Shown here: positions 49,472 to 58,851 of the stretch, in pieces
Position numbering within the stretch: the stretch's first letter is position 1
Layout of the letters: the number at the start of each line of letters is the position of its first letter
Assembly (NCBI RefSeq): GCF_015221875.1
Contig: NZ_JACYGY010000001.1
Location: 4,752,501 to 4,816,500 of the forward strand
Source: Dyadobacter subterraneus
GTDB taxonomy: Bacteria > Bacteroidota > Bacteroidia > Cytophagales > Spirosomataceae
Length of the DNA stretch: 64,000 nt
Reading direction: 5' to 3'
The notes under the pieces: generated by a model
Databases searched by the model: none
Seen by the model: only the letters and a program-made list of their open reading frames with translations
What the model was told of the DNA's origin: nothing
Made by a program: the position numbers and the translations under genes

Positions 49472-50375
49472 AGGAATTCAATTTTGCTTCAACCTTTTTA
49501 ACATAACTTTTCGATACTCCGGCGAAATTAGCAATTTCAGAAGTTGAAAATCTTTTAGCCAGCAAAAGATTAGTAACAAATTCCAGGCTTTTTCTCTTCT
49601 CACCTTCTTCCAATGCTTCCTCACGTGTAAGCATGGTAATAGTTTCAATAATTCCCATAGCAGTATCTTGGCCTGTTAATGATGCAATTTCCTTTTCAAA
49701 GTTAAAATTTATTGAGGAATTTTCAATGTGCACAAACGTCTTTAAAAAGAATAAAAAGCGTTTGATTTTTAAGTTGTCATATTTTTCCATTTGAATCATT
49801 GCCTTGGCAATTGCGAGCCGCTGAAAACCAAGTTCAACCTCGGGTATTTTATTTATTGCCAAAGTTTTTTGCGCCGCAAGTACAATCAGTGCAAATGGGT
49901 TAATCATGGCCAATAACTCATGTTCAGAATGATCGAGAATATGATATACGTTATATTCATAAGTAATTCTCGTGCCAAGAAATTCTTTGTGAAAACGATT
50001 GGAACGTTTTTGATTATGATTTCCAGTAAAAACGGCAAGTGCTACAATATCAACTTCGTAGCGATCATATATCCTGTACCAATACTGATGCATGCGTTTT
50101 GGAAAATCTTTGCTACCCTCTCCCTGAATCTCAATATGTACAAGTATCCACTCCTCCTCTCCATTTTGCAAATGTGCTTTAACAAGCATATCAACAAAAC
50201 GACTCCCTCCCTTCTTTTTGAGAACCGGAAAAAGTTCGGATAATTCTTTGTCCAAAAATTCAAATCCTAAATCGAAATTAAAAATGTCATTCGCATTTCT
50301 AAAAAAGAAATGCAACAGATCTGGAAAAAACTCTTCAAAAGCACTTTTTAATAAAATATCATTCTTCTTTCGCAT
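49470..50375 (-). CDS. Rpn family recombination-promoting nuclease
   Basis: A 301-residue protein of the Rpn/PD-(D/E)XK nuclease group. The catalytic residues are probably Asp in SRFVDMLVKAHL and the Glu-x-Gln in WILVHIEIQGEG, with YWYRIYDRYEVDIVALAVFTG following. The C-terminal part carries a helix-turn-helix-like segment (FSTSEIANFAGVSKSYVKKVEAKL). Rpn proteins are small DNA endonucleases that raise recombination and are common in Bacteroidota genomes. There is no mobile element beside it. Confidence 0.88.
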   Translation of the reverse strand: MRKKNDILLKSAFEEFFPDLLHFFFRNANDIFNFDLGFEFLDKELSELFPVLKKKGGSRFVDMLVKAHLQNGEEEWILVHIEIQGEGSKDFPKRMHQYWYRIYDRYEVDIVALAVFTGNHNQKRSNRFHKEFLGTRITYEYNVYHILDHSEHELLAMINPFALIVLAAQKTLAINKIPEVELGFQRLAIAKAMIQMEKYDNLKIKRFLFFLKTFVHIENSSINFNFEKEIASLTGQDTAMGIIETITMLTREEALEEGEKRKSLEFVTNLLLAKRFSTSEIANFAGVSKSYVKKVEAKLNS

Positions 50376-50444
50376 AAAGCAAAATTATGAATGATAATAA
50401 TCCATTTTGAATTTTTCTTATTCAAATATTGAATATTTCAAATA

Positions 50445-50582
50445 TCAAATCAACCCATTTTTCCTGACAAAATTCAGTAGCCCAACGGAAGTATAAATAT
50501 TAAGTTTCCGGCAAATATTCCTTCGGTGCGCATTGATCGTAAATTCGCTGATAAAAAGTTTTTCTCCTATACTTAGTTCTAA
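50445..50582 (-). pseudogene. LuxR-type HTH C-terminal remnant
   Basis: A minus-strand frame closed by TGA at 50445-50447 reads SIGEKLFISEFTINAHRRNI and RKLNIYTSVGLLNFVRKNGL, which is the recognition-helix end of a LuxR/NarL helix-turn-helix. A stop (TAG at 50583-50585) interrupts the frame upstream, no receiver or start is visible, and the next upstream element is the terminator of the VOC gene. Only about 45 codons survive, so this is gene debris. Confidence 0.75.
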
Positions 50583-50604
50583 CTAGTTTTTCAATCAGGA
50601 TAAA

Positions 50605-50637
50605 AAACCACAACTTCTGCGGAAGAAATTGTGGTTT
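50605..50637 (-). terminator. intrinsic terminator after the VOC gene
   Basis: AAACCACAA (50605-50613) and TTGTGGTTT (50629-50637) enclose a loop with a secondary CTTC/GAAG pair. On the minus strand the stem runs into TTTTTTA. It ends the gene at 50675-51061. Confidence 0.85.
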
Positions 50638-50674
50638 GTATTTCAAACTTTGACTCGTTAGGGATAAATGGCAT

Positions 50675-51061
50675 TTACTCATCTTCCTTAATAACGGATA
50701 AAATATTTCCTGCCGGGTCTTTGAACCATGCGATTTCCGGACCGCCTCCACGGAAGACATTATCGGCATCCGTTTTGAAATCAGGCATATCGTAACTTTC
50801 AAATACGATTCCCAATGCTTTTAATTCTCTCACAGCTTTGGCCACATCCTGAACCGGAAAATTCAAAATCGTAAATGTCGCCGGTTCATGATTTGGCTTT
50901 TCATACACGATAATATCATGTCCCCCTGAAATATGAAGTTGCAAAATCGCCATTTCGCTGGCCTCTGTCATTTCCAGCTTCAAAGCGTTTCCGTAAAATT
51001 CTTTGGCTTTTTCGAGGTTATCCACCGAAAAACCGCTAAATGCTTTTGTGTCTCTAAACAT
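50675..51061 (-). CDS. VOC/glyoxalase-fold protein
   Basis: The 128-residue protein has two beta-alpha-beta-beta-beta halves typical of vicinal oxygen chelate proteins: AFSGFSVDNLEKAKEFYGNALKLEM opens the first and FTILNFPVQDVAKAVRELKALGIVFE the second, ending GGPEIAWFKDPAGNILSVIK. The usual metal triad is incomplete: His and Glu candidates exist (HISGGHD, PEIAWF), but the first-position His is Ser. It could be a binding protein rather than an enzyme. It is a single-gene unit. Confidence 0.88.
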   Translation of the reverse strand: MFRDTKAFSGFSVDNLEKAKEFYGNALKLEMTEASEMAILQLHISGGHDIIVYEKPNHEPATFTILNFPVQDVAKAVRELKALGIVFESYDMPDFKTDADNVFRGGGPEIAWFKDPAGNILSVIKEDE

Positions 51062-51285
51062 GGTATTTATGTTTTATTGATGATAAATTAAATGTACTTT
51101 CAAAACAGTTTAAGGCAGGATTATCAATTTTAATTATCAATATCAGACCTTTACCGAATGACTGATACAAAGATATTTAACTGAATTTCAGAAGTAGTGG
51201 CAAAAAAGGACAATCTCAGGGGCTGACTGCGACATTTTATAAATAATGAATATCAGCTTTATTTCCGAACTTGTTGATTGTGATA

Positions 51286-51638
51286 TCACCTCCGACAGTT
51301 GCACTTTTGATAGTACCGCCAGAAGATGTTCGTAAGCGACCTTTTGTTATAAGAAAGAATCTTAACCCTTCTATTTATTGCGTAACAATGATCAAGATAA
51401 TTTAAAACCTGGTCCATATAGGTTGTATTGGTAACGTAGCCTTTGCCTAAAAATGGACCTTCAACTTTTTAAATGAAATTTCTACCGGGTTGTGCGACCA
51501 CTCGCTGTATTCAATTAACCCCTTTAAGGTATCATTTTGAGCATTAACGACGTAACCAGGCTCGAATTTATTTTGTGCCCAAACGGTAACATTTTTTACT
51601 AAAAAACAGAAAAACAGTATAAAGGAGAAATTCCTCAT
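51286..51638 (-). pseudogene. signal-peptide protein with internal deletion and frameshift
   Basis: The N-terminal 63 residues (a signal peptide ending VWAQ, then NKFEPGYVVNAQNDTLKGL) match the start of a common Bacteroidota family of much longer proteins. The frame stops at 51447. From 51447 to 51286 a different frame (offset by 2) reads GKGYVTNTTYMDQVLNYLDH and YAINRRVKILSYNKRSLTNI, which looks like the C-terminal part of the same family. The middle, probably a few hundred residues, is gone. The best reading is a deletion derivative rather than a real small protein. Confidence 0.65.
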
Positions 51639-51883
51639 AGGATTGTGGTCCTATACTTTTTTTTTAAATTTTGAAAGGTGATAATATCGTAAGATATATT
51701 TTCTTGCAAAGTCGTCAAAACATTTAGTGAATCGATGTAAATTGTATTAATTCAGTATAGCGTAGTCACACTTTGTTTTAGTTTGCAACTATTTCATTAC
51801 CAATCGATAATTAAATATTCATTCTTCTTTTTTTCCTGTTTACTTTGCAGGTGATAACCCAATATTTTTAGGACGACGGATGT

Positions 51884-53713
51884 ATGGCCAGGGCATTTAA
51901 AATATTTTTAATCTTCGGCTGCCTGGCCTGTATCTTTACGGTTGCTTCTTTTCGGGAGAAAAATGATACCTGCATTCCTCAAACCTTAAAGCAATTTCGC
52001 GAAGATTCAAAAATATTTGCTGCCAGTATTTCAACACTGGATTCTGCTTTACAGAGAATAAATTCGGCTCAGCCTCAAACGATTACTGATGCAAAAAAAG
52101 CGTTGGTAAGCAGTCGCCTTTCCTACAAACGGATAGAATATTTTCTTGAATATTTTTTCTACACGTCATCGCGGATTTATAATCGTGCGCCTAAAAATGA
52201 AATAGAGGAACCTTACTTGGAGTATCAGGAACTGGCAGGACTTCAATATATTGAAACGATGCTTTTTGATAGCATTCCTGAGACGCACAAAGCTGTTTTT
52301 AGGGAACAAACCAAACTTTTAGGCTTGTCTGCCAATGATTTAAGTTCATTGCTATACAAATTCGGAGGAACTGATAAGCATATTCTCGAAGCTGTAAGAA
52401 TTGAATTTGTCAGGATTATAGCTCTTGGTATTACCGGCTTTGACGCTCCGCTGTTAAAATCCGGAATAGAAGAATCTTTAACTGCTTTGGAAACCTTAAA
52501 AGTAGTTTTAAACCCTTATCTGCAAAAAAATAAAGGAAATGCTGCCGATGTAGATTTCTTCCTGAACCAATCCATTTCGTATCTCAAAGAAAATCCTGAT
52601 TTTGAAACATTTAACCGTCTGGAATTTCTCACAACCTGCATTTTCCCTTTACAGAATCATTTTGAAAAGTGGGTAAAAACTTCCGGACTCGGAGATAACA
52701 AAAGCGTCGTTTTGAATTACAACGCTAAAAATATTTTCAGTAAAAATGCCCTGAATGATAGAGCTTTTTCTGGTGCAAAAGGGAAAAATTCCCGGGAAGA
52801 AATCATCCTTGGGAAAAAGCTGTTTTCAGAACCATTGCTTTCAGGTAATGGCCAGAAAAGCTGTATGTCTTGCCACAATTCGGATAATTATTTCATGGAT
52901 GGTTTGGCCAAAGCTGTTGGATTTGATCAAAAAACTTTTGTTAAAAGAAACACACCGACGCTGCTTTATTCAAAATACCAGCATAGCCAGTTTTGGGATG
53001 GAAGAGCAAAAACGCTGGAAGACCAAATTGAAAATGTAATTCAGGATCCTTTGGAAATGAATGGAAAAATCAGTGACATTTTAACAAAGCTGAATGCTGA
53101 AAAATACTACCAAAAATCGTTTCAAAAAGCATTTTCAAAAAAATCGACAGATAAAATAACCGACAAGGAAATCTATCGCGCCATCGCTTCCTACGTTGAA
53201 ACACTGAATCCTTACAATTCTCCTTTTGACCAGTACATGGCAGGAAAAAAAAACGCTTTGACAGAAAACCAGATTGCGGGATTTAATCTTTTTATGGGAA
53301 AAGCACAGTGCGCAACTTGCCATTTTGCACCTCTGTTTAATGGATTGATTCCTCCGCTTTACAAACTTACCGAGTTTGAAGTATTGGGTACAACAAAAAC
53401 CGATAATCTGGAAAAACCTGAAAATGATCCGGATGACGGACGTTTTACCTTTCGACCTATAAAATTCTATAAAGGCGCGTTCAAAACACCAACGGTTCGA
53501 AATTCGGCGAAAACAGCCCCCTATATGCACAACGGCGCTTTTCAGTCACTGGAAACTTTAATGGAATTCTACAATCAGGGCGGAGGTGCTGGCATGGGAT
53601 TATCAGTTCCTTCACAGACACTTTCAACAGTAAAATTGAATCTGACAGATCAGGAGAAAAAGGACATCATCGCTTTTTTAAATGCACTGACGGATGATTT
53701 AACCAATCTGTAA
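51884..53713 (+). CDS. imelysin-like / di-heme cytochrome c peroxidase fusion
   Basis: A 609-residue exported protein. A hydrophobic start (residues 5-21) leads into a helical domain to about residue 285 with SSRLSYKRIEYFLEYFFYTS, which resembles imelysin-like iron-responsive domains. The rest is a di-heme peroxidase of the MauG/CcpA type: haem 1 motif C327-M-S-C330-H331 and haem 2 motif C476-A-T-C479-H480, with TVRNSAKTAPYMHNG before the end. It should act in the periplasm, reducing peroxide or oxidising a partner. It is followed 51 bases later by the phosphatase gene, probably in one operon. Confidence 0.88.
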   Translation: MARAFKIFLIFGCLACIFTVASFREKNDTCIPQTLKQFREDSKIFAASISTLDSALQRINSAQPQTITDAKKALVSSRLSYKRIEYFLEYFFYTSSRIYNRAPKNEIEEPYLEYQELAGLQYIETMLFDSIPETHKAVFREQTKLLGLSANDLSSLLYKFGGTDKHILEAVRIEFVRIIALGITGFDAPLLKSGIEESLTALETLKVVLNPYLQKNKGNAADVDFFLNQSISYLKENPDFETFNRLEFLTTCIFPLQNHFEKWVKTSGLGDNKSVVLNYNAKNIFSKNALNDRAFSGAKGKNSREEIILGKKLFSEPLLSGNGQKSCMSCHNSDNYFMDGLAKAVGFDQKTFVKRNTPTLLYSKYQHSQFWDGRAKTLEDQIENVIQDPLEMNGKISDILTKLNAEKYYQKSFQKAFSKKSTDKITDKEIYRAIASYVETLNPYNSPFDQYMAGKKNALTENQIAGFNLFMGKAQCATCHFAPLFNGLIPPLYKLTEFEVLGTTKTDNLEKPENDPDDGRFTFRPIKFYKGAFKTPTVRNSAKTAPYMHNGAFQSLETLMEFYNQGGGAGMGLSVPSQTLSTVKLNLTDQEKKDIIAFLNALTDDLTNL

Positions 53714-53764
53714 CGATAAAAAACAAATTAATAAAATAGATAATTCCCTGACATTAAACAATAT

Positions 53765-55861
53765 ATGAAGAAAAATATACTTTTTACACTTCTTTTATTT
53801 CTCGCTTTCACAGTGCATGCTCAGGTGATACGCGGCCCCTATCTGCAAGCGATGACGTCGACAAGTGTGGTCATAAGGTGGCGGACGGAAGTTGCGACCA
53901 ATTCGCGTGTGCAATTTGGCAATTCGTCTGCTGCACTAGGCCAGAAAATTGAGGATGAGAAACTGGTTACCGATCATGAAATCAAAATCATGGGACTGAA
54001 TCCCGAGAGCAAATATTTTTACTCCATCGGATCCACTTCAACGACCTATCTGGGTGATGAAAGTACATTTTTTGAAACCGCACCTGCTCCTGGCACTATA
54101 AAAAAATATCGCTTCGGCGTTCTGGGCGACTGTGGAACCAACTCTGCTTTTCAAGGCAATGTGCGTGATCAACTGGCTGCATATCTTGGAAATAATTACA
54201 TGAATGCGCTGATCCTGCTGGGCGATAATGCGTATTCTCTGGGAACAGATCCGGAATACCAGTCCAATTTTTTCAATCATTATAAAGATGCATTTCTGAA
54301 AAAAATTCCGGTTTTTCCAACGCCTGGAAATCATGATTATAACAACGATAATCCGGACAGACAAAAAGATCACAAAGTACCCTACTATGATATTTTTTCT
54401 CCTCCAACCAACGGAGAGGCAGGAGGTTTTCCATCGGGTACGAAAGCTTTTTACTCTTACGACTACGGGAATGTGCACTTTCTTTCACTCGATTCCTATG
54501 GCCGTGAAGACCAGGAAACGAGATTGTACGACACACTTGGCAAACAAGTACAATGGATAAAGGCGGATTTGGCTGCCAATAAAAATAAAGGCTGGGTTGT
54601 TGCTTACTGGCACCATCCGCCATTTTCCCAGGGTTCAAGAAATTCGGAAACGGAATTGGATATGATCAAAATCCGGGAAAATTTTATCCGGATTCTGGAA
54701 AGAAACGGTGTTGACTTAATACTTTGCGGGCACAGTCATGTTTATGAGAGAACGAGACTTATCAATGGGTTTTACGATTATTCCGACAAATTTAATGGAG
54801 CGGTTCACAATGTGAGCCAGTCATCCGGGAAGTATGATCTTTCTGATAATTCATGCCCTTACATCAAAAAATCTTCCGAGAATAAAGGAACTGTTTATGT
54901 TGTTGCTGGCTCAGGCGGGCAGCTGGGATCGCCCGCTGCCGGTTTTCCGCACAAAGCCATGTATTATTCCAATGCCGACCACGGCGGTTCTATGGTGCTC
55001 GAAGTAGAGGGAAATCGTTTGGATGCAAAATGGATTGGTATTGACGGGTTGATTCGTGACCAGTTTACAATGGAAAAAGATGTAAATCAGGTTAAAACGG
55101 TTAATCTCGATCCTGGTAAAAGTGTGAAACTGGATGCTTCGTTTATAGGAAAATATATCTGGAATACCGGAGAAACTTCCAGATCAATCACAGTTTCGCC
55201 CACTGTTGATACTGAATATAGTGTCAAGGACGCAGAAAATTGCATCAATGATGTTTTCAAAATCAAGATAACTCCGCCATCTGTAAAACTTTTCTCCTTG
55301 TCTGCATCCGCGAATCCGGTTAATATTGTTCAATTAAAATGGTCAACAGAATTTGAAAATCAATTCAATTATTTTCAGGTTGAAAGATCCGCAAACGGGA
55401 CAGATTATACAGACATAGCACATGTGAAGGGCAGTGAAAATTCCACCCAAACCAAATCCTACGAATATGCGGATTCAACGGCCAGGACGATTTCCAGCGA
55501 TGGTACGTTTTATTACAGACTTAAAATGATTGATCTTGCCGGGAAATTTGAATATTCCAGAATCGTCTCCGTAAAATTGAAAGAAATCATTTTAGGAACC
55601 GAGCCGGATGTTCCAGTAGATATAGAAATTGTTCCTAATCCTTCCGTTCAGGAGGATATCCAGATCAGATTGACAGGGCTGGAAAAGGCTTCTGCTATGA
55701 TTTCTGTTATTGATATTTCAGGAAAAGTTATGATGAGCCGGACTATATCACTCACCAAAGACCTCAGTCATTTCTTACCAAAAGGGATTTCCAAAGGTGT
55801 TTATTTTCTAAAAGCCGTGATTGGCAATCGAACGGTCACGAAAAAATTCATGATTTTATAA
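53765..55861 (+). CDS. secreted purple acid phosphatase with T9SS sorting domain
   Basis: The 698-residue protein has a signal peptide (1-19), an N-terminal Fn3-like purple acid phosphatase domain (21-105) and a metallophosphatase domain whose metal ligands are D122 (GDCG), D154 (LLGDNAYS), N189-H190 (PGNHDY), His in YWHHPP and GHSHVYER. A beta-rich region follows, and the last 75 residues are a type A T9SS C-terminal domain (EIVPNPSVQEDIQIRLTG to GVYFLKAVIGNRTVTKKFMI). The enzyme should be exported across the outer membrane to release phosphate from organic compounds. A terminator follows at 55868-55894. Confidence 0.93.
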   Translation: MKKNILFTLLLFLAFTVHAQVIRGPYLQAMTSTSVVIRWRTEVATNSRVQFGNSSAALGQKIEDEKLVTDHEIKIMGLNPESKYFYSIGSTSTTYLGDESTFFETAPAPGTIKKYRFGVLGDCGTNSAFQGNVRDQLAAYLGNNYMNALILLGDNAYSLGTDPEYQSNFFNHYKDAFLKKIPVFPTPGNHDYNNDNPDRQKDHKVPYYDIFSPPTNGEAGGFPSGTKAFYSYDYGNVHFLSLDSYGREDQETRLYDTLGKQVQWIKADLAANKNKGWVVAYWHHPPFSQGSRNSETELDMIKIRENFIRILERNGVDLILCGHSHVYERTRLINGFYDYSDKFNGAVHNVSQSSGKYDLSDNSCPYIKKSSENKGTVYVVAGSGGQLGSPAAGFPHKAMYYSNADHGGSMVLEVEGNRLDAKWIGIDGLIRDQFTMEKDVNQVKTVNLDPGKSVKLDASFIGKYIWNTGETSRSITVSPTVDTEYSVKDAENCINDVFKIKITPPSVKLFSLSASANPVNIVQLKWSTEFENQFNYFQVERSANGTDYTDIAHVKGSENSTQTKSYEYADSTARTISSDGTFYYRLKMIDLAGKFEYSRIVSVKLKEIILGTEPDVPVDIEIVPNPSVQEDIQIRLTGLEKASAMISVIDISGKVMMSRTISLTKDLSHFLPKGISKGVYFLKAVIGNRTVTKKFMIL

Positions 55862-55867
55862 AACCAA

Positions 55868-55894
55868 AAAAAGTGAGCTAAAAGCTCACTTTTT
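55868..55894. terminator. bidirectional intrinsic terminator
   Basis: AAAAAGTGAGCT (55868-55879) and AGCTCACTTTTT (55883-55894) form a perfect 12-bp stem with a 3-base loop and T-runs on both strands, between the convergent phosphatase and bestrophin genes. Confidence 0.93.
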
Positions 55895-55917
55895 AATTCC
55901 AAAACCACTTTACATCA

Positions 55918-56826
55918 CTACAAAATATAAAACCTTTCCGGTGCGTAGGCCAATGGAACCTGCTTGTCGTGCATCATTTGTTTCAGGTCGCGCTCGATAT
56001 TTCTTGAAATAGATAATACAGGTGTATCGGTCGGCTTGTTTTCAAACGGATCCTGTAAATGAATGGCCATTTTCTCAATCAGGAAAAAACAGGCGGTGAG
56101 TACGATCAGTACCGGTACCATCAAAAATCCAAATAAATCGACCAGTCCAAAAGGAAGAAGAATAATGAAAAAATGCAGCGCTATGTGTATGTACAAGCTG
56201 TATGTAGCCGGGAACACGGTATTTTTTATTCTTTCACATTTCCCCATTGCATCGCATAAACGCGTAATAGTACTATCAATTTGAATTTGCTGATATGGAT
56301 TTACCCAGCCCTGCTTCAACGCATTATTAAGATCCCTGGCATGTAATTGCATCAATCCGACATGTTTGTTATCGTAACCATCAAGATCGTCGGACTCATC
56401 TTTTGAAATAAAATTCTGAACCGCTGGCATCGGATCGTCTTTGCGAAGACCGTGGCCGAGCGCATAACACCATGCTATTTGCCTGTTGATAAAACGATGC
56501 TTAAAAGCTTCAATATTTTCTGGCTGATAAGGATCATCCATCAGAAAGAGCACCTGCCGGGCCAGCGTCCGGGAATCGTTCACAATAGCTCCCCAGATGA
56601 TTCGCGCCTCCCACCATCTATCATAAGCCTGATTGGAACGAAATGCGAGCAGCAGCGAAATAATTGTACCCAAAACCGTAGGAACGGTCATTGGAATACT
56701 GATGTTGGTAATATGAAAATTTTGATAGATGACCTCTATTGTAAGTCCGTAAATCGTCACGAACAGGATTTCATATTTTATTTTCCCGAAAACATATCGA
56801 ATTGGAATATTCTTTTTAAGTAGCAT
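55918..56826 (-). CDS. bestrophin-family membrane channel protein
   Basis: A 302-residue inner-membrane protein with four hydrophobic segments and the bestrophin/UPF0187 pattern: TVPTVLGTIISLLLAFRSNQAYDRWWEARIIWGAIVNDSRTLARQ near residues 42-90, which lines the pore. LPFGLVDLFGFLMVPVLIVLTACFFLIEKMAIHLQDPFENKPTDTP forms the C-terminal membrane part. Bacterial relatives are pentameric ion channels (cation-selective in characterised cases). The Usp-like gene lies 44 bases upstream, so they may be co-transcribed. Confidence 0.92.
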   Translation of the reverse strand: MLLKKNIPIRYVFGKIKYEILFVTIYGLTIEVIYQNFHITNISIPMTVPTVLGTIISLLLAFRSNQAYDRWWEARIIWGAIVNDSRTLARQVLFLMDDPYQPENIEAFKHRFINRQIAWCYALGHGLRKDDPMPAVQNFISKDESDDLDGYDNKHVGLMQLHARDLNNALKQGWVNPYQQIQIDSTITRLCDAMGKCERIKNTVFPATYSLYIHIALHFFIILLPFGLVDLFGFLMVPVLIVLTACFFLIEKMAIHLQDPFENKPTDTPVLSISRNIERDLKQMMHDKQVPLAYAPERFYIL

Positions 56827-56870
56827 AATTTTCAGAATTAATAATATTTACAATAATGCTAATCAACTGA

Positions 56871-57332
56871 CTATCTGACATTTTCAACATCAGTAAATAC
56901 TGGCGAAAGGATTTCATCCGTATTGATGAGTGGAATGCCGGCTTTTCGGATAACAGGCAGGGCATCAATACTGCTTTTTCCCAATTTCGGTGTGCCGTAG
57001 CTTTCAGAATAGGCAATGTAATCTGCCTGATTGTAATCCAGGAAATTTTTGAAAAGGGCAAGCCTGCTACCGTAAAAAAATTCTACCTTAACACTTTTAA
57101 GGATATCGGGAAAATCAGATTTCAGCAACTCACAATCCCGCTGAAACGCTTCCGAAACAAACTCATGTTCCTTTTTACGATAATTTGAAAAAAGCAGATC
57201 CTGAATATCATCTGCTATATGGAAAAGATGGGTAAAAAGAATGCTGACAGGTTCTGAGGAATTGTTTACAATTTTTTCAGCAACCTGAAAAGATTCCAAA
57301 CTGAAATCACTCACAATAATTATCGTTTTCAT
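56871..57332 (-). CDS. universal-stress-protein-like protein
   Basis: From ATG 57332 (MKTIIIVSDFSLESFQVAEKI) the 153-residue product has the UspA-like start, with Asp after the first strand, and an alpha/beta sandwich ending in VIRKAGIPLINTDEI. The usual C-terminal G-2x-G-9x-G-S/T nucleotide motif is not clear, so it may not bind ATP. An in-frame start 12 codons upstream adds no homology. It precedes the bestrophin gene on the same strand. Confidence 0.7.
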   Translation of the reverse strand: MKTIIIVSDFSLESFQVAEKIVNNSSEPVSILFTHLFHIADDIQDLLFSNYRKKEHEFVSEAFQRDCELLKSDFPDILKSVKVEFFYGSRLALFKNFLDYNQADYIAYSESYGTPKLGKSSIDALPVIRKAGIPLINTDEILSPVFTDVENVR

Positions 57333-57483
57333 AATCCTATCGTTTTGTAACACAAGGTATTTGATCATTCATTGGATGATACAATGTTACAACCGGCGGA
57401 TTAGCACGGGTTAAAAACGAGATTATAATCCGGTGTGAGAATTATTAAAATTTGGTAAGAATATTAAAACGGGATGAGGAAAT

Positions 57484-58851
57484 CTATACTTCCGTGGGTA
57501 GATAAATGATAAATCGTGTTCCGACTCCCACTTTACTATCAACTACAATATTACCCTGATGCAGTTTTATAATGTTATTGGCCAGAGGAAGCCCAATGCC
57601 ATATCCCTTGTACTTTCCTGTGTTAGAAGCTCTAAAAAAAGGAACAAAAATCTGACTCATTTCCCTGTCAGGAATACCGATTCCCTGATCCGTAATTTCA
57701 ACAATTACATGGTTTTCATCTGCTTTAATTTTAATAAGCACAGGCTTATTATCAGAATATTTGCAGCTATTCAATACAATATTGGAAAATGCGGCTTTTA
57801 GCAAAGTTTCATTTCCGTTAATTACCAGTTTTTGCTCGTTTTCAGGCAACTCGTCAAAATTAATTTCAACAGCATTTCCGGGCATAATCTTGTCAGAAGT
57901 TTCTTTAACTGAAAACATGAGCTCATCAATACGAAGCGCTTCCCATTTCTCTTTTTTTCCATCAAAACCAGTCTGGGCCAGACTTAACATACTGTTGGTC
58001 AGATGCTCCATTTTTTCAGCTTCACGAAAAATAGTCCGGAAAGATTCTCTGACTTGTTCTGAAAGGCCGGAATCGGAAAGATTTATTTGAGACTCTCCAC
58101 TGATAATGGTCAGAGGCGTTTTAAACTCATGGGAAGCGTTGCTGACAAAATTATTCTGGATATCAAAAGTGATTTCCAGCCTATCGAGCATATCGTTGAA
58201 TGTAGTCGCCAGATCCGAAATTTCATCCTTATTGGAATCCACAGAAAGCCGTTGATTAAGATTGTGCGCGCTGATTCCCTTCACATTCCGGATAATCCGA
58301 CGGATCGGGCTAAAAATCTGGATTGAAAATAATTTACCAAAAGTGATGACAAACAATAATGAAATCAGAAAACCGGTGACCAGAAGACTTTTCAGATTTT
58401 CCATTTCTTCCAGTCCATAAAGGTCCACAGCGGAAGAAAGAACAATAATATTTTCACCCGACTCAATAATATTCATTCCAACATAGGAAGTATCATTTTT
58501 GGAAAACCGGGCGGGTTGTTTCCTGATTATTTCGTCGTAAAAAGTCTGGGGTAACGGGAGTTTCTTTTTTAAACTATCAGCCTTTTTTGTGTCGTTTTTC
58601 CAGATTATCCAATGCTGTTCATCAGGCAAATCACCCAAATGTTTTTCCTTGATATCGTAATAAATTGAAGTCTGGGATTTATCCTTTTGAAGCGCTGCGT
58701 GTCCCACAATTTTTGCCCGGACTTCCAGCCGATGATAAAAACTTGCTGCTATACTTCCTGACGTGAAAATGTACAGAAAAATGCTCAGCGACAAAATGAT
58801 TCCTGCCGTCAGCACTGTGAAAATAAGTACAATTCTATTTTGGATCTTCAT
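57484..58851 (-). CDS. two-component sensor histidine kinase
   Basis: The 455-residue kinase has transmembrane helix 1 (8-30), a periplasmic sensor loop (31-150), helix 2 (about 158-180), HAMP (RRIIRNVKGISAHNLNQRLS), HisKA with H-box FVSNASHEFKTPLTIISGE, and HATPase_c with N-box AFSNIVLNSCKYS, G1 ITDQGIGIPD and G2 GYGIGLPLANNI. It is the CusS/BaeS type. Its start overlaps the response-regulator stop by 17 bases, a strong sign of coupled expression. The signal is unknown. Confidence 0.94.
   Translation of the reverse strand: MKIQNRIVLIFTVLTAGIILSLSIFLYIFTSGSIAASFYHRLEVRAKIVGHAALQKDKSQTSIYYDIKEKHLGDLPDEQHWIIWKNDTKKADSLKKKLPLPQTFYDEIIRKQPARFSKNDTSYVGMNIIESGENIIVLSSAVDLYGLEEMENLKSLLVTGFLISLLFVITFGKLFSIQIFSPIRRIIRNVKGISAHNLNQRLSVDSNKDEISDLATTFNDMLDRLEITFDIQNNFVSNASHEFKTPLTIISGESQINLSDSGLSEQVRESFRTIFREAEKMEHLTNSMLSLAQTGFDGKKEKWEALRIDELMFSVKETSDKIMPGNAVEINFDELPENEQKLVINGNETLLKAAFSNIVLNSCKYSDNKPVLIKIKADENHVIVEITDQGIGIPDREMSQIFVPFFRASNTGKYKGYGIGLPLANNIIKLHQGNIVVDSKVGVGTRFIIYLPTEV

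Noticed and set aside
50500..50802. 100-codon minus-strand frame overlapping the VOC gene
   Set aside because: It is out of frame with both the VOC protein and the LuxR remnant, and runs through a terminator hairpin.
51240..51345. Minus-strand frame reading GGDITINKFGNKADIHYL, suggestive of a beta-helix repeat
   Set aside because: It overlaps the C-terminal relic frame of the deleted gene in another phase and has no start or continuation.
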